Positions 1-9,002 of a DNA stretch of 38,529 nucleotides are shown piece after piece. Each line of letters opens with the position of its first letter. The first letter of the stretch is position 1. Below the pieces are notes generated by a model. That model saw only the letters and a list, made by a program, of their open reading frames with translations. It ran no database searches and was not told where the DNA came from. The position numbers and the translations under genes are program-made. Location of the stretch: NCBI GenBank assembly GCA_024281055.1, contig JAMXLF010000044.1:1-38529 (forward strand). The letters run 5' to 3'. This DNA is from Geobacteraceae bacterium. GTDB lineage: Bacteria; Desulfobacterota; Desulfuromonadia; Geobacterales; Geobacteraceae.

Positions 1-2
1 TC

Positions 3-734
3 CAGCAGAAAGTGCGTAATGTTTTCAACCTGAACATGGCGGTCATCAAGAAGCGCGAAGCCCTTCCCGCTACAACGAGAATTACGGCAGAGATTGCAGC
101 CAAGAGGAAAAAGAAACCGTCCGGCGCTCCCGTCAAGAAGGGAACGGGGATAGAGGTGGTGGCCATCGGTTCCTCCACGGGCGGACCGCCGGCCCTGCAA
201 AGGATTTTTTCCTCGTATACCGAAGTTATGCCCTTTTCCGTTGTGGTTTCCCAGCATATGCCCGCTGGTTTCACCAAGGCCTTTGCCGAGCGCCTCAACC
301 GGTCATCGGCTTTCGAGATCAAAGAGGCTGCGGACGGGGATCGGGTGGAGCCGGGTAAGGTTCTTATCGCTCCCGGTGGCCGTAACCTGGTGTTCCAGAC
401 CGTGAACGGCAATGTTGTCGCGCGGGTGGTGGAACCTTTGTCACAGGACAGGTATATCCCGTCCGTGGATGCGATGTTCGCTTCCCTGGCGCCGATTTAC
501 GGTGCCAAGCTGCTCGCAGTCGTGCTGACCGGGATGGGGAATGACGGCAGCCGCGGGGTCAGGATGGTGAAATCAGCCGGCGGCCAGATCCTGGCTGAGG
601 CGGAAGAGTCCGCTGTCGTTTTCGGCATGCCCCGCGAAGCCATCAATACCGGCTTGGTGGATAAGGTAGCCCCCTTGGACCGGATGGCCAGGGAAATCGT
701 TCTACGGTGCGGGATAGTGCCGAACTTTGAGTGA
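3..734 (+). CDS. cheB: Protein-glutamate methylesterase CheB (5' end outside window)
   Basis: This is the C-terminal methylesterase domain of CheB, the cytoplasmic enzyme that removes methyl groups from chemoreceptor glutamates (and deamidates glutamines) to adapt the chemotaxis response. The catalytic serine lies in GSSTGG, the histidine in SQHMP and the aspartate in GMGNDG, in the family order. The reading frame is open to the window edge with no stop, and what lies before the domain looks like the linker after a receiver domain, so the gene almost certainly begins upstream; the GTG at 12 is not taken as the start. It is followed by a GAF protein and a CheY-like regulator, which suggests the end of a chemotaxis operon. 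Domain assignment is firm; the presence of the receiver domain is inferred. Confidence 0.93.
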   Translation, partial: QQKVRNVFNLNMAVIKKREALPATTRITAEIAAKRKKKPSGAPVKKGTGIEVVAIGSSTGGPPALQRIFSSYTEVMPFSVVVSQHMPAGFTKAFAERLNRSSAFEIKEAADGDRVEPGKVLIAPGGRNLVFQTVNGNVVARVVEPLSQDRYIPSVDAMFASLAPIYGAKLLAVVLTGMGNDGSRGVRMVKSAGGQILAEAEESAVVFGMPREAINTGLVDKVAPLDRMAREIVLRCGIVPNFE

Positions 735-788
735 TATCCGCTATAACTTCGTAATCGTTTGCCCGAACTAACAAAACAGGGGTGGATC

Positions 789-1613
789 ATGTCGACTGAA
801 GAAGAAAAAGGCATCCACGGCAAGGCTGAGGAATTTCTCCAGATATTTAAAAAGGGGGCGGAGTTTACCCAGGAGCTCATGAAAGAGAACGAGCGGCTTC
901 GCTACCGGCTTCTCGAACTCGATGAATCACAGCGTTCGGCGTGTGAGGCGGTTGCAGACACTGACGAGACCCGCCGGCTCCTTGGACGTATCGACGATCT
1001 TGAGCGGGAGAAGCAGGAAATTCTCGGACGCATCAGGCAAGTAGAGGAGGAAAACCAGGATTTTGCCACCCGTTATGTGGAAATCGAACAGGAAAACAAC
1101 AACCTGGCAAATCTCTACATTGCCAGTTACCAGCTCCATTCCACCCTCGACTTCAAGGAGGTCCTCCAGATCATCACCGAGATTCTCATCAATCTGATCG
1201 GTGGTGAGGAGTTTGCCATCATGCTCCTCGATGATAAGACCAACGAGCTTCAGGCGGTTGCCACCGAAGGCATTGCCCGTGAAACGATCCCATCGGTGAA
1301 GTTCGGCATGGGGATCATCGGCGATGTGGCCCGGACGGGAGAGAACTACTTTGTTGATGATGTCGGCACGTACGTCCCCGACCTGGAAAAGCCGATGGTC
1401 TGCATCCCGCTCAAGATCAAGGAGCACGTCATCGGCGTGATTGTGGTTTATAAACTGCTCCTGCAGAAGACCCAGTTTGCCGATGTCGATTACGAACTTT
1501 TCACGCTTCTGGCGGGACACGCTGCCACGGCTGTCTTCAGCTCTCGGCTTTATTCCGAATCCGAGCGCAAGCTCTCGACCATCCAGGGGTTCATTGATCT
1601 CCTTACCAAGTAG
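789..1613 (+). CDS. Coiled-coil GAF-domain sensor protein
   Basis: The 274-residue product has a long charged, heptad-like helical segment (about residues 15-105, rich in E, R, L) followed by a GAF domain that begins near the STLDFKEVLQ segment and runs almost to the C-terminus. GAF domains bind small ligands or cofactors, or mediate dimerisation. No output domain (kinase, HD, GGDEF) is visible, so it may be an accessory sensor for the chemotaxis cluster in which it sits. I chose the ATG at 789, preceded by a GGGGTGG purine run, rather than a TTG ten codons upstream. It lies 54 bp after cheB and 30 bp before the response regulator, consistent with co-transcription. The ligand cannot be told from sequence. 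Confidence 0.85.
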   Translation: MSTEEEKGIHGKAEEFLQIFKKGAEFTQELMKENERLRYRLLELDESQRSACEAVADTDETRRLLGRIDDLEREKQEILGRIRQVEEENQDFATRYVEIEQENNNLANLYIASYQLHSTLDFKEVLQIITEILINLIGGEEFAIMLLDDKTNELQAVATEGIARETIPSVKFGMGIIGDVARTGENYFVDDVGTYVPDLEKPMVCIPLKIKEHVIGVIVVYKLLLQKTQFADVDYELFTLLAGHAATAVFSSRLYSESERKLSTIQGFIDLLTK

Positions 1614-1643
1614 TGGTCATTCAATCTGCGGAGGATATTGCCA

Positions 1644-2021
1644 ATGTCAGAATATAATGTCTTGATAGTCGAGGATTCACCCACCATGCGGCAACTCATT
1701 TCCTTTGCCCTGAAGAGATTGCGAGGGATACGGATAGTCGAGGCCAACGATGGTGTCGACGGGTTGAAGAAGCTTTCAGCGGAGAGATTCGACCTGATCT
1801 TTACCGACATCAATATGCCGATCATGGACGGTTTGAAGCTGGTGAGCCTGGTGCGCAACGATGCCAATTACAAAACGACGCCGATCGTGGTTATTACCAC
1901 CGAAGGGGCGCAGGAAGACCGGGAACGGGCGTTGGCCCTGGGGGCGAACGATTACATTACCAAGCCGATTCAGCCGAACAGGATCCTGGATGTAGCCAAG
2001 ACACTTTTGAGAATTGCCTGA
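1644..2021 (+). CDS. Single-domain response regulator (CheY-like)
   Basis: A 125-residue stand-alone receiver domain. All phosphorylation residues are present: acidic pair E10/D11, phospho-acceptor D55 in the TDINMP strand, T85 in VVITTE and K107 in ITKP. There is no output domain, so it acts by protein contact, as CheY does on the flagellar switch or a motility system, or as a phosphate shuttle. The ATG at 1644 has a GGAGG at 1630-1634 and lies 30 bp after the GAF gene, so it is the last gene of the chemotaxis cluster visible here. Which histidine kinase feeds it is not in the window. Confidence 0.92.
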   Translation: MSEYNVLIVEDSPTMRQLISFALKRLRGIRIVEANDGVDGLKKLSAERFDLIFTDINMPIMDGLKLVSLVRNDANYKTTPIVVITTEGAQEDRERALALGANDYITKPIQPNRILDVAKTLLRIA

Positions 2022-2146
2022 TTCTCTGCGTTGAGTCTGCCTTTGACCCCATAGTGCAGACAGTGGCAGGAACATGACGAAACCCGCGTGGTGGAAGCGG
2101 TGTGAGGCGACCGCCCGAAAGAAAAGATAAAGAGAAATGAAAGACC

Positions 2147-2172
2147 GCGGGGCGACCGGAAGGTCGTCCCGC
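2147..2172. repeat. REP-type palindrome upstream of leuS
   Basis: Two 11-base arms (2147-2157 and 2162-2172) pair with a single G-T wobble around a GGAA tetraloop. The core resembles the palindromes between guaB and guaA at 15741 and 15785. There is no T-run after it, so it is not an obvious intrinsic terminator. It sits 24 bp before the leuS start and could influence the leuS transcript. Confidence 0.7.
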
Positions 2173-2195
2173 TTAATTGTCCGGAGGTACGAACC

Positions 2196-4670
2196 GTGTC
2201 AGAAAAGTATGCCCCGAAGAGTGTCGAGGAAAAATGGCAAGAGCGCTGGGAAGCCAGCAAGATATACAAGGTTACGGAAGATAGTTCCCGAAAAAAATAC
2301 TACTTGCTTGAAATGTTCCCCTATCCGTCGGGGCGCATCCATATGGGGCATGTCCGCAATTATTCCATCGGCGACGTGATTGCGCGTTTCAAAAGAATGA
2401 AGGGGTTCAATGTCCTTCACCCGATGGGGTGGGACGCGTTCGGCATGCCCGCGGAAAACGCCGCGATTCAGCACAAGAGTCATCCCGCCCGGTGGACCTA
2501 CGAGAACATCGACTACATGCGCAAGCAGTTGAAGAAGATGGGACTTTCCTACGACTGGGACCGGGAGCTGGCCACCTGCGACGTGGAATACTACAAATGG
2601 GAGCAGCTGATCTTTCTCCAGATGTACAAGAAGGGGCTTGCCTACCGGAAGACCTCGTTTGTCAACTGGTGTCCCACCTGCGAGACGGTACTGGCCAACG
2701 AGCAGGTGGAAGACGGCTGCTGCTGGCGATGCGACAACGAAGTGCAGCAGAAAGAGCTGGAGCAGTGGTTCTTTCGTATCACCGACTACGCCGAAGAGCT
2801 CCTCGACTATACCGGGAAACTGCCTGGTTGGCCGGAGCGGGTCCTTACCATGCAGCGCAACTGGATAGGGAGGAGCACCGGGTGCGAAATCGATTTCCCC
2901 CTGGAAGGGCACCTGGCAAAGATCAAGGTCTTCACCACCCGGCAGGACACCCTGTTTGGGGCAACCTTCATGTCTCTCGCACCGGAACACCCCATGGCTC
3001 TGGAACTGACCACGCCCGAGAATCGGGAACGGGTGCAAGCCTTTATCGACAAGGTGCAGAAGACCGACCGGGTGAAGCGGGCCGCGGAAGACTTCGAAAA
3101 AGAGGGGGTCTTCACCGGCTCGTACTGCATCAATCCGGTTACCAACCGACGCATGCCCATCTACCTGGCCAATTTTGTCCTTACTGACTACGGCACCGGG
3201 GCGGTCATGGCCGTGCCGACCCACGACCAGCGCGACTTTGAGTTTGCCGGGAAATACGGACTCCCTCTCCAGGTGGTCATTCAGCCTGAAGAGAAACAGC
3301 TTGACCCGGAAACCATGGTCGCCGCCTTTACCGATGAAGGGGTCATGGTGAATTCCGGCCGCTTCGACGGGATAAGGAGCGGCGAGGCAAAGGAAAGGAT
3401 CGCCGATTATCTGGAGGCCGAGGGGATCGGCAAGAAGACAGTCAACTACCGCCTCCGGGACTGGGGGATTTCCAGGCAGCGGTACTGGGGAAATCCGATT
3501 CCCATTATATACTGCGATTTGTGCGGGGTCGTGCCGGTGCCGGAAAAGGACCTTCCGGTAGTTCTTCCCATGGATGTCGAGTTCACCGGCGAAGGTGGGA
3601 GCCCCCTTGCCAGGATACCGGAATTTGCCACAACCACCTGTCCTCAGTGTGGCGAGGCGGCCCGCCGGGAGACTGACACCATGGATACCTTCGTGGAATC
3701 GTCTTGGTATTTTCTGCGCTACTGCTGTCCGGACTTTGTTGCCGGGCCGCTCGATAAGGCGAGGGTTGGATACTGGATGTCGGTGGACCAGTACATCGGC
3801 GGGATCGAGCACGCGGTGCTCCATCTCCTCTACGCCCGGTTCTTCACCAAGGTGTTGCGCGACCTGGGCTATGTAGATGTCGATGAGCCGTTCGTCAATC
3901 TCCTTACTCAGGGAATGGTGATCAAGGATGGGGCGAAAATGAGCAAGTCCAAGGGAAACGTGGTCGATCCCGATGCGCTCATTGGAAAATACGGAGCTGA
4001 TACCGCCCGGCTCTTTTCTCTCTTCGCTGCCCCGCCGGAGAAGGACCTGGATTGGAGCGACCAGGGCGTGGAAGGGAGCTTCCGGTTCCTGAACCGGGTT
4101 TGGAAGCTTGTTCATGACCTTCTCACCTTTGTGCGGCAAGCTGGCCTTGTAGCTCCGATTTCACTCTCCCCTGCCAGCAGGGATCTCCGCCGCGTTGTGC
4201 ACAAAACCATCAAAAAGGTGACTGAGGATATCGAGGAGAGATTCCATTTCAATACCGCCATTGCCGCGGTAATGGAACTGGTCAATGCCATCCAGGCCTT
4301 CGAACCGAAGAATGATCCGCTTAATGCTCCCGTGCTGCGGGAGGCGCTGGAAAGCGTCGTTCTGCTGCTGGCACCCTTCGTCCCCCACGTGTCCTCCGAG
4401 CTCTGGGAAATCCTCGGCCACGAAGGAGGGGTGGAGAAGGCCGGGTGGCCGGGGTTTGACCCCGCCGCTGTTGTCGACGAGGAGCTTCTTGTCGTCGTGC
4501 AGGTAAACGGTAAGCTGCGGGGAAAGATTACCGTCCCGGCCTCTGCTGCCGAGGCAACGGTGCGGGAAGCGGCCTTCGTCGATTCGCGGGTCAAGCCGTT
4601 TGTCGAGGGCAAAGAGGTGAAGAAGGTCATCGTCGTCCCCGGCAAGCTAGTCAACATCGTGGTGGCGTAA
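2196..4670 (+). CDS. leuS: Leucyl-tRNA synthetase
   Basis: Class I aminoacyl-tRNA synthetase that charges tRNA-Leu in the cytoplasm. At 824 residues it has the normal bacterial length. The ATP-binding HIGH signature appears as HMGH (residues 49-52) and the KMSKS loop is intact at 581-585. The central part has the editing (CP1) domain, with a T-rich stretch and a GTGAVMAVP motif, and Cys pairs in CPTC/CWRC and CDLC/CPQC look like the zinc-binding insertions. The GTG start at 2196 is supported by CCGGAGGT at 2181-2188. It is the first gene of a leuS-lptE-holA group, with lptE starting 3 bp after its stop. Confidence 0.97.
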   Translation: MSEKYAPKSVEEKWQERWEASKIYKVTEDSSRKKYYLLEMFPYPSGRIHMGHVRNYSIGDVIARFKRMKGFNVLHPMGWDAFGMPAENAAIQHKSHPARWTYENIDYMRKQLKKMGLSYDWDRELATCDVEYYKWEQLIFLQMYKKGLAYRKTSFVNWCPTCETVLANEQVEDGCCWRCDNEVQQKELEQWFFRITDYAEELLDYTGKLPGWPERVLTMQRNWIGRSTGCEIDFPLEGHLAKIKVFTTRQDTLFGATFMSLAPEHPMALELTTPENRERVQAFIDKVQKTDRVKRAAEDFEKEGVFTGSYCINPVTNRRMPIYLANFVLTDYGTGAVMAVPTHDQRDFEFAGKYGLPLQVVIQPEEKQLDPETMVAAFTDEGVMVNSGRFDGIRSGEAKERIADYLEAEGIGKKTVNYRLRDWGISRQRYWGNPIPIIYCDLCGVVPVPEKDLPVVLPMDVEFTGEGGSPLARIPEFATTTCPQCGEAARRETDTMDTFVESSWYFLRYCCPDFVAGPLDKARVGYWMSVDQYIGGIEHAVLHLLYARFFTKVLRDLGYVDVDEPFVNLLTQGMVIKDGAKMSKSKGNVVDPDALIGKYGADTARLFSLFAAPPEKDLDWSDQGVEGSFRFLNRVWKLVHDLLTFVRQAGLVAPISLSPASRDLRRVVHKTIKKVTEDIEERFHFNTAIAAVMELVNAIQAFEPKNDPLNAPVLREALESVVLLLAPFVPHVSSELWEILGHEGGVEKAGWPGFDPAAVVDEELLVVVQVNGKLRGKITVPASAAEATVREAAFVDSRVKPFVEGKEVKKVIVVPGKLVNIVVA

Positions 4671-4673
4671 GCT

Positions 4674-5294
4674 GTGGGACGGTTTTTCGATGGGCGATAT
4701 CCGGGTTCCGGACCGTTATGGGGACTTTCTCTGGTTTTCATTACCGCGTTCTGCACACTTGCCGGTGGTTGTGGCTATGGTCATGTCGGGTACGGTGAAG
4801 GGGGGGGGGCCTCTGGGGGCAAAACAGTCGGCATCACCCTTTTCGCCAACAAAAGCTACCGGACGAATCTCGAAGCGACTCTCACGGCGAGTCTTGTGGA
4901 CGAATTTGCCAGACGCAGCGGGGGAAGGGTCATCGCCGACTCCGGTGCGGAGCTTCTCCTCTCAGGAACGATTGACTCCTATAGCGAGGTCCCGGTTTCC
5001 TATACCGCTTCTGACGTGATCAAGGAATACAAGGCCTCCATGACGGTAAAAGTCACTCTCCGTGACAAAGTAAGCCAGAAAGTGCTCTGGAAGGGTGATG
5101 TTACCGAAACGCAGACGTTTCCTTCGTTTGCCGATTCAAGCCCGTTGCTAACGAATGTTCCGCTGCGGGAAAACATCGGTAACTTTCAGCAAAATACTGT
5201 CGCCTTGCTACAAAATACGGAAGATGCTGCTGTAAAGGAAATGTGCCGCAAGCTGGCGCAACGGATTTACCAGAAGATCAGCGAGGATTTTTAG
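4674..5294 (+). CDS. lptE: LPS-assembly lipoprotein LptE
   Basis: Outer-membrane lipoprotein that plugs LptD and helps insert lipopolysaccharide into the outer leaflet. The 206-residue product has a hydrophobic signal (about residues 14-32) and a lipobox-like LAGGC with the lipidated cysteine at 33. It is followed by a Gly-rich stretch and the LptE-type region with an ANKSYRTNLE segment. The box has Ala rather than Leu at -3, a mild deviation. The only plausible start is the GTG at 4674, 3 bp after leuS and without a clear Shine-Dalgarno, which suggests translational coupling. The order leuS-lptE-holA matches the arrangement known from many Gram-negative bacteria and supports the call. Confidence 0.85.
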   Translation: MGRFFDGRYPGSGPLWGLSLVFITAFCTLAGGCGYGHVGYGEGGGASGGKTVGITLFANKSYRTNLEATLTASLVDEFARRSGGRVIADSGAELLLSGTIDSYSEVPVSYTASDVIKEYKASMTVKVTLRDKVSQKVLWKGDVTETQTFPSFADSSPLLTNVPLRENIGNFQQNTVALLQNTEDAAVKEMCRKLAQRIYQKISEDF

Positions 5295-5326
5295 GAGCGG
5301 GACATATCTCCCGAGGCTGGTGAGGA

Positions 5327-6328
5327 ATGAAACCGGAGGAATTCGACAAAGCACTTCAAAGAGGGGACATCCGTCCCCTTTACTATCTCTACGGCGAAGA
5401 ACAGTACCTCGTCGACCGCGGGGTCCGTCGTCTTCTGGAACTGGTCGTGGCGCCGGATACCCGCGATTTCAACTTTACTGTCTTTTATGGTAACGAGTGC
5501 AAAGTCGAGGAAATCGTCGAGGCTGCGCAGACATTCCCTATGTTCGCCGATCGCCGGGTGGTTCTGGTGAAAAAGGGCAGTGATCTACCTGCGGCGGCCC
5601 TGGAGGTGTTGATTGGATATGTGGCAGCGCCGTCTCCGTCAACCTGCCTCATTTTCCAGGCTGAAAAGGCGGACCTGCGTAAAAAATTCTTCACCGAGTT
5701 CAAGAAAAGCGGAGAACTGGTCGAGTTCAAGCGTCCCTACGAGAATCAACTCGGTAGTTTCATTGCGGAGGAGGCCGCCGGTCGCGGTAAGAAAGTGGAG
5801 CCTGCGGCAGCTGCCCTCCTTTCGTATCTGGTGGGAACCAATTTGCAGGAGCTGGCTTCCCAGTTGGAAAAGGTCACGACGTTTGTCGGGGAGCGAAGCA
5901 CGATCAGGATAGACGACATCCGTGAAATCGTGTCCGATACCAAGGTGGACAGTGTCTTTGAGCTGGCCAACGCCCTCGGGGAACGCGACTTGGGCAGATG
6001 TCTGCGTTGCCTCCATACCATCCTGAGGGATGGCGAGGCGCCTCTCATGGTTTTGGCCGTGCTGACGCGGCATTTCCGCCAGCTATGGCTTGTTCGGGAA
6101 CTCCTCGACAAAAAGGAGACACCCCAGGAAATCGGCCGTCGGACGGGGATTCATCCCTATTTTCTCAAGGCAATGGTGGGACAGGCCAGGAAATACCGGC
6201 TTGCCGAGTTTCGGCAGGTTTTCGAGCGGCTTTTTGCCACTGATCTGGCCCTCAAGTCGGGAGGCGGCAAACCCGCTCTGCTGATGGAGTGTCTGGTCAT
6301 GGCGATCTGTGACGGAAAGTTTCAGTGA
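5327..6328 (+). CDS. holA: DNA polymerase III subunit delta
   Basis: Delta subunit of the clamp loader, which opens the beta sliding clamp. The 333-residue protein has the family features: an N-terminal segment with PLYYLYGEEQYLVDR, an AAA+-like fold without a functional Walker A, and the C-terminal helical collar region with the ARKY segment. Length and layout are normal. The ATG at 5327 follows a GGTGAGG purine run and lies 32 bp after lptE. It ends close to a shared hairpin terminator and converges on rpsT. Confidence 0.93.
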   Translation: MKPEEFDKALQRGDIRPLYYLYGEEQYLVDRGVRRLLELVVAPDTRDFNFTVFYGNECKVEEIVEAAQTFPMFADRRVVLVKKGSDLPAAALEVLIGYVAAPSPSTCLIFQAEKADLRKKFFTEFKKSGELVEFKRPYENQLGSFIAEEAAGRGKKVEPAAAALLSYLVGTNLQELASQLEKVTTFVGERSTIRIDDIREIVSDTKVDSVFELANALGERDLGRCLRCLHTILRDGEAPLMVLAVLTRHFRQLWLVRELLDKKETPQEIGRRTGIHPYFLKAMVGQARKYRLAEFRQVFERLFATDLALKSGGGKPALLMECLVMAICDGKFQ

Positions 6329-6385
6329 ACCGCCGTAATTGAATTGCCGGGTATGTGGCTGACCTGGAGTCGGTCCTCGTTGCAC

Positions 6386-6419
6386 AAAAAAAAGGGGCTC
6401 CATGAAGGAGCCCCTTTTT
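6386..6419. terminator. Bidirectional terminator between holA and rpsT
   Basis: An 8-bp perfect stem (6394-6401 with 6407-6414) and 5-base loop is flanked by an A-run on the left and a T-run on the right, so it can act on both strands. It sits between the converging genes holA and rpsT. Confidence 0.9.
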
Positions 6420-6444
6420 GGCTTTATCGAATGCTTCCGTTAGT

Positions 6445-6708
6445 TTATCCGAGAGTGTTTACCAGTTTGGTCAGCCGAGATACGTTGCGGGAAGCGTTGG
6501 AACGATGAATAACACCCTTTGATGCCGCGGAGTCGATGACCGGGATCGCTGCTTCCAAGGCCTTCTGAGCGGTAGCCGTATCTTTGGTTGCCACAGCTTC
6601 GCGAACATTCTTGATAAAGGTCCGCAGCGTGGAGCGGACATGTTTGTTGCGGGCGGTTTTCTTTTCGTTCTGCTTGATTCTCTTCAGGGCCGACTTGTGG
6701 TTTGCCAA
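6445..6708 (-). CDS. rpsT: 30S ribosomal protein S20
   Basis: Small ribosomal subunit protein that binds 16S rRNA early in assembly. The 87-residue product starts with the family's M-A-N-H-K-S-A order and continues with the basic helical KRIKQNEKK region. The start is the unusual TTG at 6706-6708: it puts the ANHKSA sequence directly after the initiator and has GGAGG just upstream. Extending to an upstream ATG (6780) would add a non-S20 hydrophobic tail and is rejected. A weak start codon is also typical of S20 genes, where it permits autoregulation. It is transcribed towards holA with a shared terminator. Confidence 0.96.
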   Translation of the reverse strand: MANHKSALKRIKQNEKKTARNKHVRSTLRTFIKNVREAVATKDTATAQKALEAAIPVIDSAASKGVIHRSNASRNVSRLTKLVNTLG

Positions 6709-6965
6709 ACTGCACCTCCAGATAACGGTAAAGGTCAATATTCTTAGGAAATTTGTTTTCGAAAGTATTTTATATAGCACCCATGGTAAGTGCTGTCAAG
6801 AAAAAAATCCGGAGTTAAGCAAAGATGCAATCACCGTAATGCGTTGAATGAAAGGGGAATAGCGTATTTTTTGCCACTGTTACCGGATTCTCTTATAGTC
6901 AAAATTTCTGAGATTCTGGATAGCCGGCAGGTGAAAATTCAGTGAAGTCCCGCTCGGTTGGTCAC

Positions 6966-6993
6966 AAAAAAAGGGAACCGGAATCCGGTCCCC
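6966..6993 (-). terminator. Terminator of the octaheme cytochrome gene
   Basis: A 9-bp stem (6973-6981 with 6985-6993, one wobble pair) with a 3-base loop is followed, on the minus strand, by a run of seven T (A-run 6966-6972 on the plus strand). It lies 28 bp past the cytochrome stop codon. Confidence 0.88.
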
Positions 6994-7020
6994 ATGATTG
7001 CATTGAAAGGAGGACCCTGC

Positions 7021-8400
7021 TTACCACTCTTCCTTCTCTTTCTGCTTCTTCACAAAGTCTGTAAAAAAGATGGACGGGTTAGTCAGCTTGATAACTTCTT
7101 TGTCCGTATAGCCGAGCGCCTTGAAGTTCAGTACGCCGTTCGGCGCGTGGCAGTTCTCGCAGGAGAATGCCTTTGTCTTGGTGACCAGGTGACTGCTGGC
7201 AAAGTAGATCGTCTGCCAGCCGGCAACCGGCTCGTACTTCTTGATGCCGAGGGTTTTTGCGGCCGATGCCACGCCGGCGAGGGTGTTTCCGGTCGCCATC
7301 GGCTGGGCGAAATCCATGGAGAGGAGTTGACCGTTCACTTTGTTATAGAAGGCTTTGGCCTGATATATCTTGAACGGATAGATTTTGCTTTTCTTGTCCT
7401 TCCTGCTCCCCTTCGGGCCGATGAAGTGGGGGGTGTTGGCAACGGTTCCGTTGAACCAGGCGTAGGCAGGGGTCGTTTCGTTGGCTTCTTTTTTCAGAGT
7501 TGTCGGCTCATAGAAACCGTCGGCCATTTTGGTCCAGGTGGTGAAGTCCTTGGAAAATGCGCCGCCGGTCCTCGGGATATGACAGGTCTGGCAGGCGATC
7601 CGGGCCGTATGGTTGTTGATGTAGGCATCTTTATGCGGTTTGTTGCCGTGGCAGTCCGCACAGGCTAGCCGGCTGCCGTCGCTGGCCCAGTTGTTGGGGT
7701 CGAAGCCGGTCGGGATTTTATGATCCTTGGTCTTGTGGCAGTCGACGCAGACCATTCCCTTGGCGGCGTGCACGTCGTTTTCCTTGGTGAAGACAAATCC
7801 CCGCTTGATGTAAGCCCCACCACCGGCGGTTTCGTGACAGGTCATGCAGTTTTTCACAGAGGGCTTGCCAACGGCAAGGGCAGCCTTGACGCTCCGGTCC
7901 TGCCCCATGATGACCTGCCCCTTTTCGTTTTTCATCGGTTTGCGCTTGCTGTAGTCGTAGTCGGAGGAGTGGCAGACGAGGCAGTCGATGGATGACTCCG
8001 CCGCGGGACCACTGCTGCCGACGCCATGCAGTTGATCGCCGGGGTCACCGGGGTGGCAGGTGTTGCAGCCGGTCAGCTTGGTCTTCCCCTTCTCATTGGG
8101 CGGCGTCTCTTTCAGGTTGTTGACGATGTCGTTGCCGTTACAGAACGTGTAGATGCGGTTCTTCATCCCGTATTCCTGCTTCGGGTCGATGTTTTCCACA
8201 TTGGCTACCTTGGAGGCATGCTTCCAGTGCACGGTGTCGAGAAACTTCTTCGCGGTGTCGGGGTGACACTCTTCGCAGGTGGATGGCCCCTGGTAGCCAT
8301 TCTTTTCAATGTACTCCTTGCCGGGGTGGTCCTTGGCCATTGCCGGGTTCACCAGGAAAGCGGATGCGAGTAACGGGAGAAAAATGACAGCCTTTTTCAT
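7021..8400 (-). CDS. Secreted octaheme c-type cytochrome
   Basis: The 459-residue protein has a Sec signal peptide (cleavage probably after AMA, residue 22) and eight CXXCH haem motifs beginning at C42, C112, C140, C185, C218, C247, C270 and C414. It is therefore a periplasmic or surface multihaem electron carrier or reductase. The long haem-free stretch between haems 7 and 8 (about residues 275-413) and the number eight recall the octahaem tetrathionate-reductase/hydroxylamine-oxidoreductase class, but no CXXCK haem motif is seen and I do not assign a substrate. The ATG is preceded by GAGGT. It ends a minus-strand group with a porin and a small exported protein, which suggests a shared role in extracellular or envelope electron transfer. 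Confidence 0.88.
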   Translation of the reverse strand: MKKAVIFLPLLASAFLVNPAMAKDHPGKEYIEKNGYQGPSTCEECHPDTAKKFLDTVHWKHASKVANVENIDPKQEYGMKNRIYTFCNGNDIVNNLKETPPNEKGKTKLTGCNTCHPGDPGDQLHGVGSSGPAAESSIDCLVCHSSDYDYSKRKPMKNEKGQVIMGQDRSVKAALAVGKPSVKNCMTCHETAGGGAYIKRGFVFTKENDVHAAKGMVCVDCHKTKDHKIPTGFDPNNWASDGSRLACADCHGNKPHKDAYINNHTARIACQTCHIPRTGGAFSKDFTTWTKMADGFYEPTTLKKEANETTPAYAWFNGTVANTPHFIGPKGSRKDKKSKIYPFKIYQAKAFYNKVNGQLLSMDFAQPMATGNTLAGVASAAKTLGIKKYEPVAGWQTIYFASSHLVTKTKAFSCENCHAPNGVLNFKALGYTDKEVIKLTNPSIFFTDFVKKQKEKEEW

Positions 8401-8548
8401 GAAGGTACCTCGCTAAAATTATTGTGTGCGCAACGATATGCTACTTATATTAAAATAATATATATGAATAAAATATAAATTATGGCAAAATAAAATTGCA
8501 GCGAAAGGAAGCACTGCAATTTACATCAAAATTAAACGGGAAGGCGGG

Positions 8549-8875
8549 TCAGCAGCCGGCAGTCTTGCGGAAGTAGGTGCTAATGTTCTTGCCGTCTCTG
8601 ATTTCGTACTTGCAGCGGATTTCGTCTCCCTCGACGATACGATGATCTTTGAACTTGTCGAGGGTTAGCTCGTCATTGACGATAAGGGTGATCGACTGCT
8701 CGGTTTTGTTGTCCTTCAGGGTCACCGTGGCGGTCTTCGCGTCCTTGCCGGCGATGTCGATCTTTGTGATGACTCCGACCATCTTGATTTCGTCCGCGCT
8801 GGCTATCGAGCTGAGTGAAACGACTGCCAGTGCAACGATTACCACCAGTCCTACCACCGATACCCGTTTCTTCAT
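8549..8875 (-). CDS. Small exported protein of unknown function
   Basis: A 108-residue protein with a clear signal peptide (KKR, then a hydrophobic core to about residue 27, ending SIASA). The mature part is short, beta-rich and charged, with segments such as VGVITKIDI and EGDEIRCKY that suggest a small beta-barrel (OB-like) fold. Two cysteines (in IRCKY and the C-terminal TAGC) could form a disulphide. It lies between the porin and the octaheme cytochrome genes on the same strand, so a periplasmic helper role for that pair is possible. I do not recognise a family with certainty. Confidence 0.75.
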   Translation of the reverse strand: MKKRVSVVGLVVIVALAVVSLSSIASADEIKMVGVITKIDIAGKDAKTATVTLKDNKTEQSITLIVNDELTLDKFKDHRIVEGDEIRCKYEIRDGKNISTYFRKTAGC

Positions 8876-8941
8876 CTTTCGTCTCCTTTTGTTTTCAGTA
8901 CGTTCACTGCTTGCAGGCTTTCATCTGTGTTCAAGAGGTAT

Positions 8942-8958
8942 GGGGGGGCAGCCCCCCC
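8942..8958. repeat. G7-C7 hairpin between porin and small exported gene
   Basis: Seven G (8942-8948) and seven C (8952-8958) pair around a CAG loop. It lies in the 127-bp gap between the porin stop and the small-protein start. No T-run follows on the minus strand, so it may stabilise or process the mRNA rather than terminate it. Confidence 0.55.
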
Positions 8959-9002
8959 TTGATAAAGAACCATAATAATATAAAAATATCTATATTACAA
9001 TA

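Noticed and set aside
2199-4139. 646-codon open frame antisense to leuS
   Set aside because: It is a high-GC shadow of a strongly conserved gene, has no ribosome-binding site, and its product has no recognisable domain.
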